Assembly: GCF_004331695.1 (NCBI RefSeq)
Contig: NZ_SJSL01000007.1
Location: 124,001-188,000 of the forward strand
Direction: 5' to 3'
DNA: 64,000 bases
From: Pedobacter psychroterrae
GTDB lineage: Bacteria > Bacteroidota > Bacteroidia > Sphingobacteriales > Sphingobacteriaceae
The number at the start of each line of letters is the position of its first letter. Position 1 is the stretch's first letter. Both the position numbers and the translations under genes were made by a program. Positions 35,583-43,619 of this stretch are shown here, in pieces. A model generated the notes under the pieces. That model was given only the letters and a program-made list of their open reading frames with translations. It had not been told where the DNA came from and did no database searches.

Positions 35583-36920
35583 TCACTGTAACGGGGCATT
35601 AGCGGCCAAAACAGGATCTTCTTCTTTTTTGACCGCTTTAAATCTTGGCTTTGCAGGAGGGCCGGCACTACGCTTCACCTCAGGCTCCAAGGAGATTTTA
35701 CTGGTCTTTTTCTTTTTAAATTTACGGCCGTACCAGATAAGGAATCCTGTAATGGGCAACGAAGCACCTATCAGCGAAGCCAAAAAGGCCAGTACTTTGC
35801 CCGGAAAACCCAGGATACTGCCCACATGTATGTCATAATTCATTTTGCGTAGTTTCTGACCAAATGTAGCTTTGGTATATTCCACAGAGTAAGCATCCTG
35901 GCGTTTCAACTCCTTAAGTGTATGCTGATCGAAAGTATAGCCCTGACTGTTGTAAAACTGACCGGCACTCGGATAAACGGTAATATCAATGGTAGCTGCT
36001 GCACGTTTGCTGTCTGGAAATGAATAGTAAAAACCGGTAGACCTAGGGTGTTTAGCCACCACCTTTGCCCATGCTGCATCCATTGCCTGCACAGGTGTGT
36101 AAAACTTGCCTGCCTGCAACGAATCCGATTTCATGCGCCTGAATTCGCCCAATTGCTCACCCCCGCTGGTTACCCAATACAAGCCTTCACTGTACCATTT
36201 AATTCCATACACCATCCCTGTAAGCGCGATTGCGGCCAGCAATAAGAGCGAATAAAAACCCAGTACATTATGCAAATCAAGGTTAACCCGCTTAAACGAA
36301 GCCCCCCATTTGATCTTGAAGCTTTTATCTGTAGTAGATTTATTCCACTTCTTAGGATACCACCAGATCAGTCCGGTGATCAGCAGCACCACAAATACCA
36401 GTGTACCATAGTTTACGATTGGTCTCCCGATCTCAAAAGGCATCCACAGAAACCTATGCCCATTCAGGATAAAACGGAAAAAGTCTGTTTCGCCAGGCTT
36501 ACGTACTACATTACTGATCACTTCTCCGCTGTAAGGATTAACCTTTAGTTGCACTCCCCCACCACGCCTTCCGCCACCCCCACGACCGCCTTTTTCCACC
36601 TTGTTTCTCAGGCTGAGGTTGATCACCTCTCCCTGATGATAATTAGCATAGGCAGGCACCCTATCAGGATACAGATTAGCAGCAATTGCTGTCAGTTGCG
36701 ATGGACTCAGCACTGGTTTGTTCTGCCATTCTACTTTATTCTCAGGATGCATCAAACCGTCTATCTCTTCATTAAACACCCAGATACAGCCCGTAAGGCA
36801 AACAATTAAGACAATGATGCCAGAGCCTAAACCCAACCAGAGATGCAGCCAATTATTGATCCTCTTAAAAAGAGAATCCTTCTGTTTCTTTTTAGGGGCC
36901 GGAGTTTTGTTTGAGATCAT
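35583..36920 (-). CDS. PepSY-associated TM-helix protein (XusC-like)
   Basis: The 445-residue inner-membrane protein has about four membrane helices: near 25-47, 165-185, 215-235 and 375-395. Between them lie the PepSY regions, with LHLWLGLGSGIIVLIVCLTG and LDLHNVLGFYSLLLLAAIALTG containing conserved histidines probably binding haem, and a C-terminal MNYDIHVGSILGFPGK. A Gly/Arg-rich run (GGRGGGGRRGGG) interrupts the first PepSY domain. PepSY-TM proteins reduce ferric siderophores or haem at the inner membrane. In Bacteroides thetaiotaomicron the equivalent is XusC. Confidence 0.85.
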   Translation of the reverse strand: MISNKTPAPKKKQKDSLFKRINNWLHLWLGLGSGIIVLIVCLTGCIWVFNEEIDGLMHPENKVEWQNKPVLSPSQLTAIAANLYPDRVPAYANYHQGEVINLSLRNKVEKGGRGGGGRRGGGVQLKVNPYSGEVISNVVRKPGETDFFRFILNGHRFLWMPFEIGRPIVNYGTLVFVVLLITGLIWWYPKKWNKSTTDKSFKIKWGASFKRVNLDLHNVLGFYSLLLLAAIALTGMVYGIKWYSEGLYWVTSGGEQLGEFRRMKSDSLQAGKFYTPVQAMDAAWAKVVAKHPRSTGFYYSFPDSKRAAATIDITVYPSAGQFYNSQGYTFDQHTLKELKRQDAYSVEYTKATFGQKLRKMNYDIHVGSILGFPGKVLAFLASLIGASLPITGFLIWYGRKFKKKKTSKISLEPEVKRSAGPPAKPRFKAVKKEEDPVLAANAPLQ

Positions 36921-36960
36921 TGTCTTAATATTTTATGGTTATGTCTGGTTTTACTAATTA

Positions 36961-38211
36961 TTATTGCAAGTGCTGAATAGCAGTGATCACACCACCTTCA
37001 ACTTTAATTCCCTGTGTAGCGGTAGCAGTAGATGCATCAATCTTATACACATAAGTAGCTCCGCTTGCAAGATTCACACCTACATATCCTGTTTTACCAT
37101 CCTTAGGGCTGTAGTTAGTAGTGGTTACGCTGGAAATGTCTTTTACTTCAGGAAAACCAGTTACTGCTTTTACAGTTTTGGCGACTACGTCGACAATAGC
37201 CAATCGCTTACCTGTAACGTACTGTCCTTTAGTAAGTTTAGGCTCGATATTGGCGATAAATTTGTTCTGGCCAATGTTCAACCAGTTGGTGATCACATAT
37301 CCGTTTGAAGCTTCTTCAAAATTGAAGAAATAGCTCATATCAAACTCTGTGGTACCTGCTTTAATGCGGGTGATAGCAGAAGGTTTAGTTGAAGTCATTT
37401 TAGCATCTACAGCAGTTGTTGCAGGATCATCGTCTGCAGCCACTGATGATGAAAATGCATAACAATCACCATTTTCTACCAAACCTAAACCATCGACAAA
37501 GTACCGGCCAATGAAGCTTGTTCTTGTGTCCCTAATGGTTTTTTCATATTGCATTTGCGGATAAGAGAATACAGCAATTCCTGCCTGATCCGGAAACTTG
37601 GTAAAGAAACTATTGTATATGCTAAAATAAGGTGCAAACACTTTATTTCCTACCTGCTTGATCCAGCTCAGGTGAGCGATCTCGCCATTACCACTTGGCA
37701 TGATGGCGTCAACGGTTCCTTTAGCAACTTCTGCATTGGTCGCTGTACTTACACGGTACCATTCGTAAACGGTAGGCGTACCTGCTGCAGCAATTCTTCT
37801 TGGTACCCTTACCGTCAGGATATCATCACCAACCGGTGCAAAAGCATGCACAGTAGCAGATGTATAGTCATTCAGCTTGTTCAATTTCCCATCGGTCACG
37901 CCATAAACGGTTACCGCACCGGGGCTACCCTGGCCATACAGCATACTGAATAATTTATTGTTGGCAGTCACATAATACCTGTATGTACCATCCTGCTCCA
38001 CGCCGTTACCGATGATAGAGGCGGCGCCACTTTCCAGACTGCTTGCTGTAAGCAGGTAATCAGCCTTACCAGCAATAGCGGTAGGCGTAACTGCAATGAT
38101 ATAATTTCCTGGATTTTCAGGGATCACTTCCCTGTCAGCTTTCTTTTCGCAAGAAGATAAGACTCCTGCAAATGCCAATGCCAGGAGCGTTTTGGTAACC
38201 AATGTTTTCAT
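36961..38211 (-). CDS. DUF4374 lipoprotein (XusB-like siderophore-binding protein)
   Basis: The 416-residue protein has a lipobox (VLSSC, Cys21) and the DUF4374 beta-propeller-like repeats (YIIAVTPTAIAGKADYLLTAS, partial; FSYPQMQYEKTIRD; YVGVNLASGATYVYKID). The B. thetaiotaomicron relative XusB is a surface lipoprotein that binds enterobactin in the XusABC system. Its place between a TonB receptor gene and a PepSY gene matches that operon. Confidence 0.87.
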   Translation of the reverse strand: MKTLVTKTLLALAFAGVLSSCEKKADREVIPENPGNYIIAVTPTAIAGKADYLLTASSLESGAASIIGNGVEQDGTYRYYVTANNKLFSMLYGQGSPGAVTVYGVTDGKLNKLNDYTSATVHAFAPVGDDILTVRVPRRIAAAGTPTVYEWYRVSTATNAEVAKGTVDAIMPSGNGEIAHLSWIKQVGNKVFAPYFSIYNSFFTKFPDQAGIAVFSYPQMQYEKTIRDTRTSFIGRYFVDGLGLVENGDCYAFSSSVAADDDPATTAVDAKMTSTKPSAITRIKAGTTEFDMSYFFNFEEASNGYVITNWLNIGQNKFIANIEPKLTKGQYVTGKRLAIVDVVAKTVKAVTGFPEVKDISSVTTTNYSPKDGKTGYVGVNLASGATYVYKIDASTATATQGIKVEGGVITAIQHLQ

Positions 38212-38241
38212 ATTGTTGTTTTAAAATTAATATTGATATGA

Positions 38242-40626
38242 TTATTTAGACTGATTTATGAAGTACCTGAAGTTCAGATAGAATCCCCGACCGGGTTTCT
38301 GAAGGGCAAAATTGTCAAACACCGGTTTATCCGCCAGGTTCCTTGCTTCCAGAGAAATGTTATAGCGGCCATTTTTCATGCTATAGACAAAATTCACATC
38401 ATGCGAAAGTTGCAGGGGAATGGCATTTTTGTCGGCCTCCGTAGGATTACCGAAACTTGGCCAATCCAGCCAGAACCGGTTTACATACAGAAGATTGTAC
38501 CCAACGGTCAGGTTATTTCCCTTTGCAAATACATTGCGGAACGAGCCCGATACATCTGCATTACCGAACAGGTAAGGAATATTTGGCATTTGGTCAAGAT
38601 AGACAAGGCTTTCATCAGGATAGTAATCCCTTGTACTGGCATTGTAGTCATGCTTCTGCATGTTTCTCAACATCTGGTAGGTTAACGTTGCCCCTACACT
38701 CAACCAGCTTTTGTATGAATACCGGATCTCACTGTCAAAACCCGTGGTACGTACACCATCGCGGTTGTCTGAAGTGGTATAGTCCCTCAGCTGACCAGTT
38801 CCACCCACCAATCTACTGTAAATGAAGTCGGTAGAATACCTGTAAATAGCATTAGTAGTGATGGAAAAGCGGTTAACCTCGTTTATTTTGAACCCGTAAA
38901 TCACACCCAGATTGAAGTTATCACTCTTCTCCGGCTTCAATAAAGGATTGGCGGCCTCATTTTCCAGGTTACCAAAAATCTCGTTTGCTTCAGGCATCCG
39001 GTTGGTCAGTTCATAAGAACCACGGATTTGCACATCTGGGTTGATGTAATAAGCCAGGGCAGTGCCATATCCCAATTTATGGTCCATATTTTTCTGGCTG
39101 AAGCTATTTACCACGCTTTTTAGCAAAATGTATTTACCAAAAAGGTTCAGGCTCCATTTATTGTCCACATCATATGAATATCCAAAACCGAGCACATTCT
39201 TGTCCATTTTCTTTGGAACATTTAATGCATTACGGTCAGGAAATAATAGGTTATCCGATTTCCTGTCAAAAGTAGAAAATACGTTATTGACGGCTACCGC
39301 TTGGTGCTCACTGAGCCTGTAGCTGACCATGGTTGTAGCAAGGCCATTGTTATTTTTATACTTAACATGCTGCCCGTTCTCCGTCTCTCCCATACTTACC
39401 TTAGGATCACGAATTCCGTCCCAGTCATAATCTGCCTTGGCCGTATCAATGGTGATCTCATATCCCAAATTATAGTTGGCATTGATGGTCACATCCAGTC
39501 CCGGGAGTAAGTCTGCTTTTTTGTATTTCAGCGAGGGCATCACAATGTTTCCGCGTCTGTGTAGCTGGCCATAAACAGCCTCAGGCCTGGCCGCAGTCTG
39601 CATTTCCTTGTAATTCTGACCCATAGTCATCCCAAGCAAAAGATTATCTGCCCATGACTTACCAACCACGCCCACATTAGCAATCAAGGTTTCATTGTGG
39701 TAGACATCATGAAACCTCCTTACCTGCGCCGCCCTTTTATCGTCCTGCATATTGTTCTGCAGCAAGGTCCTGAGGTTGATCTTATAATCATTGTCAGAGT
39801 AATTTTGGAAAGCACTCAACTGTACCGTCAATCCGCTCTGGGAAGTAGCGGCAGCATTCAACACACTGCGGTGCGTATTGAATGACCCGTACGAATAGGA
39901 AGCATCCACATAGTTGCGGTGCCTGTTGCCCGTAACAATGTTTATGGCTCCGCCCAATGCATCAGAACCCAGCCACATCGGCACGACGCCTTTGTAAACC
40001 TCTACACGCTCTGCCACATTGATGGGGATGTTATTTACCTGAAAGGATGAACCAAAGTTGTCCATGGGGATGCCGTCTATAAAATAACGAACATGCCTGC
40101 CGGAAAAACCATTCAGGGAAACATTAAAATTAGAACCCACACCTCCTGATTCCCTTACCCTCACGCCGGCAACCCTATCGAGCGCACCGGCAATATCCAG
40201 TGTGGTATTATACAATTTGGTAGCATCAATAGCAGTCACATTAAATGCCTGCCTGTTTACTTCTTGTGCTTTGGTACGGCCAATTACATTAACCATTTCC
40301 ATTTGCTCAGCGCTTTCCGCCAATACAAAATTTAGGCTGCCGCTTTCTCCTGCTGCTAATTTAATCTGTTTATTCTGGGATTTATAACCCATTGCGCTGA
40401 CCTGTACAATATAATTTGCCGGTTTTACGTTGCTGATTTTATAGTAACCGTTCTGATCAGAAACTACTCCATATCTGGTATTTTGTAGTTTCACGGTAGC
40501 GGCAGGGATGGGTTCTCCTGCGCTCCCGGTAAGTCTTCCGCTCAGGCTGGCTTGCCGATCCTGGGCTTTTGTAAAAATTACATAGGTACATAGTACACCT
40601 AATAGCAAAAATTTCTTAATTTGCAT
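38242..40626 (-). CDS. TonB-dependent siderophore receptor (XusA-like)
   Basis: The 794-residue protein has a signal peptide (to about 21), an N-terminal carboxypeptidase-regulatory-like domain (SLSGRLTGSAGEPIPAATV), a plug domain (DIAGALDRVAGVRVRESGG, RVEVYKGVVPMWLGSDALGGAINIVT, partial) and a 22-strand-type barrel ending in Phe-Tyr-Leu-Asn-Phe-Arg-Tyr-Phe. It should import ferric siderophore across the outer membrane with TonB-ExbBD. It leads the operon, and its upstream leader holds two hairpins. No Fur box was identified with confidence. Confidence 0.9.
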   Translation of the reverse strand: MQIKKFLLLGVLCTYVIFTKAQDRQASLSGRLTGSAGEPIPAATVKLQNTRYGVVSDQNGYYKISNVKPANYIVQVSAMGYKSQNKQIKLAAGESGSLNFVLAESAEQMEMVNVIGRTKAQEVNRQAFNVTAIDATKLYNTTLDIAGALDRVAGVRVRESGGVGSNFNVSLNGFSGRHVRYFIDGIPMDNFGSSFQVNNIPINVAERVEVYKGVVPMWLGSDALGGAINIVTGNRHRNYVDASYSYGSFNTHRSVLNAAATSQSGLTVQLSAFQNYSDNDYKINLRTLLQNNMQDDKRAAQVRRFHDVYHNETLIANVGVVGKSWADNLLLGMTMGQNYKEMQTAARPEAVYGQLHRRGNIVMPSLKYKKADLLPGLDVTINANYNLGYEITIDTAKADYDWDGIRDPKVSMGETENGQHVKYKNNNGLATTMVSYRLSEHQAVAVNNVFSTFDRKSDNLLFPDRNALNVPKKMDKNVLGFGYSYDVDNKWSLNLFGKYILLKSVVNSFSQKNMDHKLGYGTALAYYINPDVQIRGSYELTNRMPEANEIFGNLENEAANPLLKPEKSDNFNLGVIYGFKINEVNRFSITTNAIYRYSTDFIYSRLVGGTGQLRDYTTSDNRDGVRTTGFDSEIRYSYKSWLSVGATLTYQMLRNMQKHDYNASTRDYYPDESLVYLDQMPNIPYLFGNADVSGSFRNVFAKGNNLTVGYNLLYVNRFWLDWPSFGNPTEADKNAIPLQLSHDVNFVYSMKNGRYNISLEARNLADKPVFDNFALQKPGRGFYLNFRYFINQSK

Positions 40627-40651
40627 TGCTTTTAACTGAGATTAAAGGTAA

Positions 40652-40706
40652 GCCGGTTTATTCCGGCGTTTAGCCGTGCGGGTGCGAACCGTGCGGCTAT
40701 TTTTTT
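40652..40706 (+). terminator. Tandem hairpins ending in a T-run, antisense to the TonB receptor leader
   Basis: Hairpin 1 is GCCGG-TTTATT-CCGGC (40652-40667). Hairpin 2 pairs AGCCGTGCGG (40672-40681) with CCGTGCGGCT (40689-40698) using two G-U pairs that exist only on the plus strand, followed by seven T's. CCGTGCGG also occurs twice as a direct repeat. No plus-strand gene ends here. Confidence 0.5.
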
Positions 40707-40778
40707 ATGCCAGCAAATATAGGTCTATTTAGAATAAATCCAAATAAATTTAAGGTGTTATTTTATTTTTTTTTCTGA

Positions 40779-41195
40779 TTAGAGAACGGTGACTTCTCCG
40801 AGGTACTGACTTGTGCTCTGATTACTCATGTCACTATCTACGAAAGCGAGGTAAACATGATATTTTTTACTCTCAAATTGAGCAGGTAGTATCCACTCGA
40901 AGATTTTATTTTGGCGCCAGGCAGCTGAAGTATCTATCAGCGCAGCTCCTGCAGCTATATCATATAAAAGGATCATTGCCTTTTGCATGTTGCCTACGTC
41001 TCCACCTGCCCATTTGACAGTGATGGTGAGCGGCTTTTCAGCAGTTACTGAAGCTGTTTCGGCCTGACTAAGCGTTCCGAAACTTACCAATGCGAGTGCA
41101 GGGTCAATTCCAAAATCGGGATAAGCACCTGTTACCGCATTTTTAAAGTTATATGATTTTGCTCCGGAAAAGCCCTCAAACCGGGGGTTGTAATG
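40779..41195 (-). pseudogene. DUF6266 family protein, N-terminally truncated remnant
   Basis: The open frame reads NPRFEGFSGAKSYNF-KNAVTGAYPDFGIDP and ends DMSNQSTSQYLGEVTVL, matching the C-terminal two-thirds of DUF6266 proteins as I remember them (about 200 residues, starting with a MAK...GxGGxSGKVGN block). Two TAA codons lie directly upstream (41196-41201), and no ATG, GTG or usable start precedes the conserved part. About 75 N-terminal residues are missing. The remnant borders the tRNA-His region. Confidence 0.7.
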
Positions 41196-41581
41196 TTATT
41201 ATTTGGATTTATACCTGTTATGTCCCTATAATGTCCCTATAAAGCCCCTGTTTAAACCCTGTTTAATTAAAACGAAGTCATGACATTATACCAGTGCTTT
41301 TGCACTCTTGGTTATTTGAAAGAAATGGAGCTTTGAAAAATTTATTTGCCTTATAAGTTTATGACAGGAGCTGAAATCAGGTTTACCATACGCTGGACAA
41401 TTACCGGATCGGTGTAATTAATACGATTAAAGGCGGCAATGGAAACCGGAGGATATCTGTTTTTTATGCGATAGAAGAGTTAAAAAATATCAGAACAAGA
41501 GACATAAAATAGAAATTATGAAAATTCAATTTACTGAAATATAACCGCTTAAAATATAAATGGCAGGAAATTTCAAAAATA
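41196..41581. other. Non-coding gap between the DUF6266 remnant and the tRNA-His promoter
   Basis: No coding frame is supported. The stretch holds an 11-nt periodic repeat near its left end (41220-41266) and otherwise AT-rich sequence with short, unsupported frames. Confidence 0.6.
41220..41266. repeat. Four CCCT cores at exact 11-nt spacing
   Basis: ATGTCCCTATA occurs twice in tandem (41220-41230, 41231-41241), followed by two copies of CCCTGTTTAA (41246-41255, 41257-41266). The CCCT cores begin at 41224, 41235, 41246 and 41257, a constant 11-base period, close to one helical turn. Confidence 0.75.
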
Positions 41582-41612
41582 TTTGAATAGATTGTTAAAA
41601 AACGTACTTTTG
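41582..41612 (+). promoter_or_regulatory. Canonical Bacteroidota promoter of tRNA-His
   Basis: TTTG (41582-41585), a 19-base spacer and TACTTTTG (41605-41612) fit TTTG-N19-21-TAnnTTTG exactly. The start of transcription would be near 41618, a few bases before the tRNA. Confidence 0.85.
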
Positions 41613-41630
41613 TAGCGTTGAAAACACATG

Positions 41631-41704
41631 GTGGTTTTAGCTCAGTTGGTTAGAGCATCGGTTTGTGGTACCGAGGGTCGTGGGTTCGAGCCCCATATTC
41701 CACC
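41631..41704 (+). tRNA. tRNA-His (anticodon GTG)
   Basis: The cloverleaf shows a D-arm (AGCTCAGTTGGTTAGAGC region), anticodon stem TCGGT/ACCGA with loop TTGTGGT (anticodon GTG), and a T-arm GTGGG-TTCGAGC-CCCAT. The extra G(-1) at 41630 pairs with C73 (41704), the identity mark of tRNA-His. Positions 5 and 6 of the acceptor stem face T67 and T68, giving two U-U mismatches. The CCA end is not encoded in full. Confidence 0.93.
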
Positions 41705-41709
41705 CCGTG

Positions 41710-41740
41710 AGCCCTTTAAGATATCTTAAAGGGCTTTTTT
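41710..41740 (+). terminator. Terminator after tRNA-His, 26-nt perfect palindrome
   Basis: AGCCCTTTAAGAT and ATCTTAAAGGGCT form a perfect palindrome with no intervening base (41710-41735), followed by a T-run. Confidence 0.9.
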
Positions 41741-41790
41741 ATTTTTAACGGATTTTCAAATCGTTGAATAGAGAAAGTAGAGACCGATTT

Positions 41791-41921
41791 TTGGTTCGAG
41801 CCAATTAAGGGTACCCTGACGGTACAAAAGCTAGTTGCCTTTCGAAAATATCACGTAACTGATTGTCAGTTAGTAATCTATAATTTAAATTCTTTAACTT
41901 CTTGGTTCGATGCCCTTAATT
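41791..41921. repeat. T-arm-like TTGGTTCGA direct repeats with inverted flanks
   Basis: TTGGTTCGA occurs at 41791-41799 and 41902-41910. The first continues GGTTCGAGCC, ten bases identical to the tRNA-His T-arm at 41683-41692. AATTAAGGG (41803-41811) and CCCTTAATT (41913-41921) next to them are inverted. GGTTCGA recurs at 53791-53797 near the far end of the accessory region. Confidence 0.5.
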
Positions 41922-42211
41922 TTTGCAGTATTGCAGATTTTCTAGATATAATCCTTGTATAAAGGAGGGATTATGGATTATCCAAAAAGTGTCTTTCATT
42001 TTTCCTTTTCTGCTTCAAGCCATGCGGATACAATGCAATAGGATTTCCTATGAGAATCTTCGTGAAATAATATAGCAGTTGATGAGCTATGTTTTGTATA
42101 AAAACAAGGGTGGTTCGTATAATAAGCAAAGTAGGGATTGTACTATCTTTTACTTTAGCCCCATCTAATGTAAAACCTTCATTAAAGGGAGGTATCAAGT
42201 AAGAAGATCAT

Positions 42212-43540
42212 ATGCGTATAAAAATTATTGTATTCCTGCTGTTCAGTTCCTGGCTAAATGCCCAGGCCCAGGAGAATTGGAAATTAAAACAGTGTATCGA
42301 ATACGGGCTAAAGAATAACCGTAACAATACCATCTATGCCAACCAAAAACTGGCTGCAGATGCAAAGGCCAAGGAGGTGCTGGCTGATTACCTGCCAAAA
42401 GTGAGTCTGACATCGACACTAGACAACAACCTTAAGCTCCAACAGAGCGTAATTCCCGCTGGAATATTTGGTCCCGACGAACGCCGGATATCCCTAACCC
42501 AGAAATATAACGCCGGTGCCGTTGCTCAATTGGATCAGGTTATTTTCGACCAATCTATGCTCACAGGTCTGAAAGCCAATAAGTATAATAAAATGCAGGC
42601 AGATCTCAATATCGAGCAGAGCCAGGAAGCGATAATCTATAATATTAGTACAGCCTATTTCCAAATCTTTGTATACAACCAACAGTTGGATCTTTTGGAA
42701 TACAATAAAAGTACTTATGAAAAGCAAATGGAAATATATCGGTTGCAGGTAAACAAGGGGACTACACTTCAGAAGGATCTTGATAAGGTAAGTGTCGACT
42801 ATAACAACACGCTGTCTCAAATCCGTGTTACCCAAAGTAACAGGCAATTGGCAGAAAATGAGCTGAAGTTTGAAATGGGCTTTCCAATAAATGATCGACT
42901 ACATGTAGATGTTTTTACAAAAATGGAAGTCTCGGTTCCTACCAATGACAGTATCGGGTCATTTTCTCCTGCATCGAGGATCGATTATAAATTAGCGGAA
43001 CTCAATATAAAGGTTTTAGAAATCGAACAGGCACGTATCAAGGCAGGGGGACTTCCCAAATTGACGGGATATGCTCGTTACGGTGCGGTTGGTTTTGGGA
43101 ACACACTTAGTGGCGCTTATGATGAACTTCTTCCGTATTCGGCTGTAGGTTTAAAGTTAAGTATTCCAATTCTTGATTTCTATAAGCGTGGCGCCCAGTC
43201 CAAACAGGCAAAGTTGAACCGTATGAATGCTGAGGAGAATTTGAAACTGTCAGAAGGTCGATTTAAGGTCGACTATGAGAACGCCCATACGAAACTAGTA
43301 CAGGCACAGGCAAATGTAGAAAATGATCAGCGAAACGTGACCTTGGCAGAATCGGTACTTAAGGTTACTGACCTGCAGTTTCAGAAAGGCATCACCAACC
43401 TTACAGATTGGCTGAACACCCAGAACTCATTAAAGGAAGCCCAGAGCAGTTACCTAAACTCATTATACAGCTATTACCAAGCCCGAATTGACCTTGAAAA
43501 AGCAACGGGTACATTAAAAACCTTTTATAATTCACTCTAA
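42212..43540 (+). CDS. TolC-family outer membrane efflux protein
   Basis: The 442-residue protein has a signal peptide (ends NAQAQ) and the internal duplication of outer membrane efflux proteins: two coiled-coil halves (about 120-220 and 330-420) with KLKQCIEYGLKNN at the start and QFQKGITNLTDWLNTQNSLKEAQ near the end. It forms the outer membrane channel of the tripartite pump whose adaptor and RND transporter genes follow. It is first of the operon, downstream of tRNA-His. Confidence 0.93.
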   Translation: MRIKIIVFLLFSSWLNAQAQENWKLKQCIEYGLKNNRNNTIYANQKLAADAKAKEVLADYLPKVSLTSTLDNNLKLQQSVIPAGIFGPDERRISLTQKYNAGAVAQLDQVIFDQSMLTGLKANKYNKMQADLNIEQSQEAIIYNISTAYFQIFVYNQQLDLLEYNKSTYEKQMEIYRLQVNKGTTLQKDLDKVSVDYNNTLSQIRVTQSNRQLAENELKFEMGFPINDRLHVDVFTKMEVSVPTNDSIGSFSPASRIDYKLAELNIKVLEIEQARIKAGGLPKLTGYARYGAVGFGNTLSGAYDELLPYSAVGLKLSIPILDFYKRGAQSKQAKLNRMNAEENLKLSEGRFKVDYENAHTKLVQAQANVENDQRNVTLAESVLKVTDLQFQKGITNLTDWLNTQNSLKEAQSSYLNSLYSYYQARIDLEKATGTLKTFYNSL

Positions 43541-43554
43541 AGAACGATGAAACC

Positions 43555-43586
43555 ATCATGAGTTTTATAATCATAAAACTCATGAT
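43555..43586 (+). promoter_or_regulatory. 14-bp perfect intercistronic hairpin in the efflux operon
   Basis: ATCATGAGTTTTAT (43555-43568) and ATAAAACTCATGAT (43573-43586) pair perfectly around AATC, in the 79-base gap between the outer membrane channel gene and the adaptor gene. No T-run follows, so it may stabilise or separate the two parts of the mRNA. Confidence 0.7.
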
Positions 43587-43619
43587 AGCTTCATCTCAAT
43601 TGAAAACAACTTTATACGG

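Larger units (their letters stand above)
41705..42211. other. 507-base non-coding stretch after tRNA-His
   Basis: It holds the tRNA terminator and two T-arm-like repeats, then AT-rich sequence up to the efflux operon. A minus-strand frame at 41971-42198 (75 codons) has no recognisable family features and no convincing start context. I see no complete gene or promoter in the remainder. Confidence 0.55.

Noticed and set aside
40627..40778. Cobalamin or other known riboswitch in the TonB receptor leader
   Set aside because: The hairpins and direct repeats do not contain the conserved B12-box bases or any other riboswitch core that I know, and the T-run is on the wrong strand.
41220..41266. CRISPR array
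   Set aside because: The repeat unit is 11 bases without spacers, and no cas genes are present.
41971..42198. 75-codon minus-strand frame before the efflux operon, possible transposase remnant
   Set aside because: No recognisable motif, start context or partner. The frame length is within chance in this AT-rich region.
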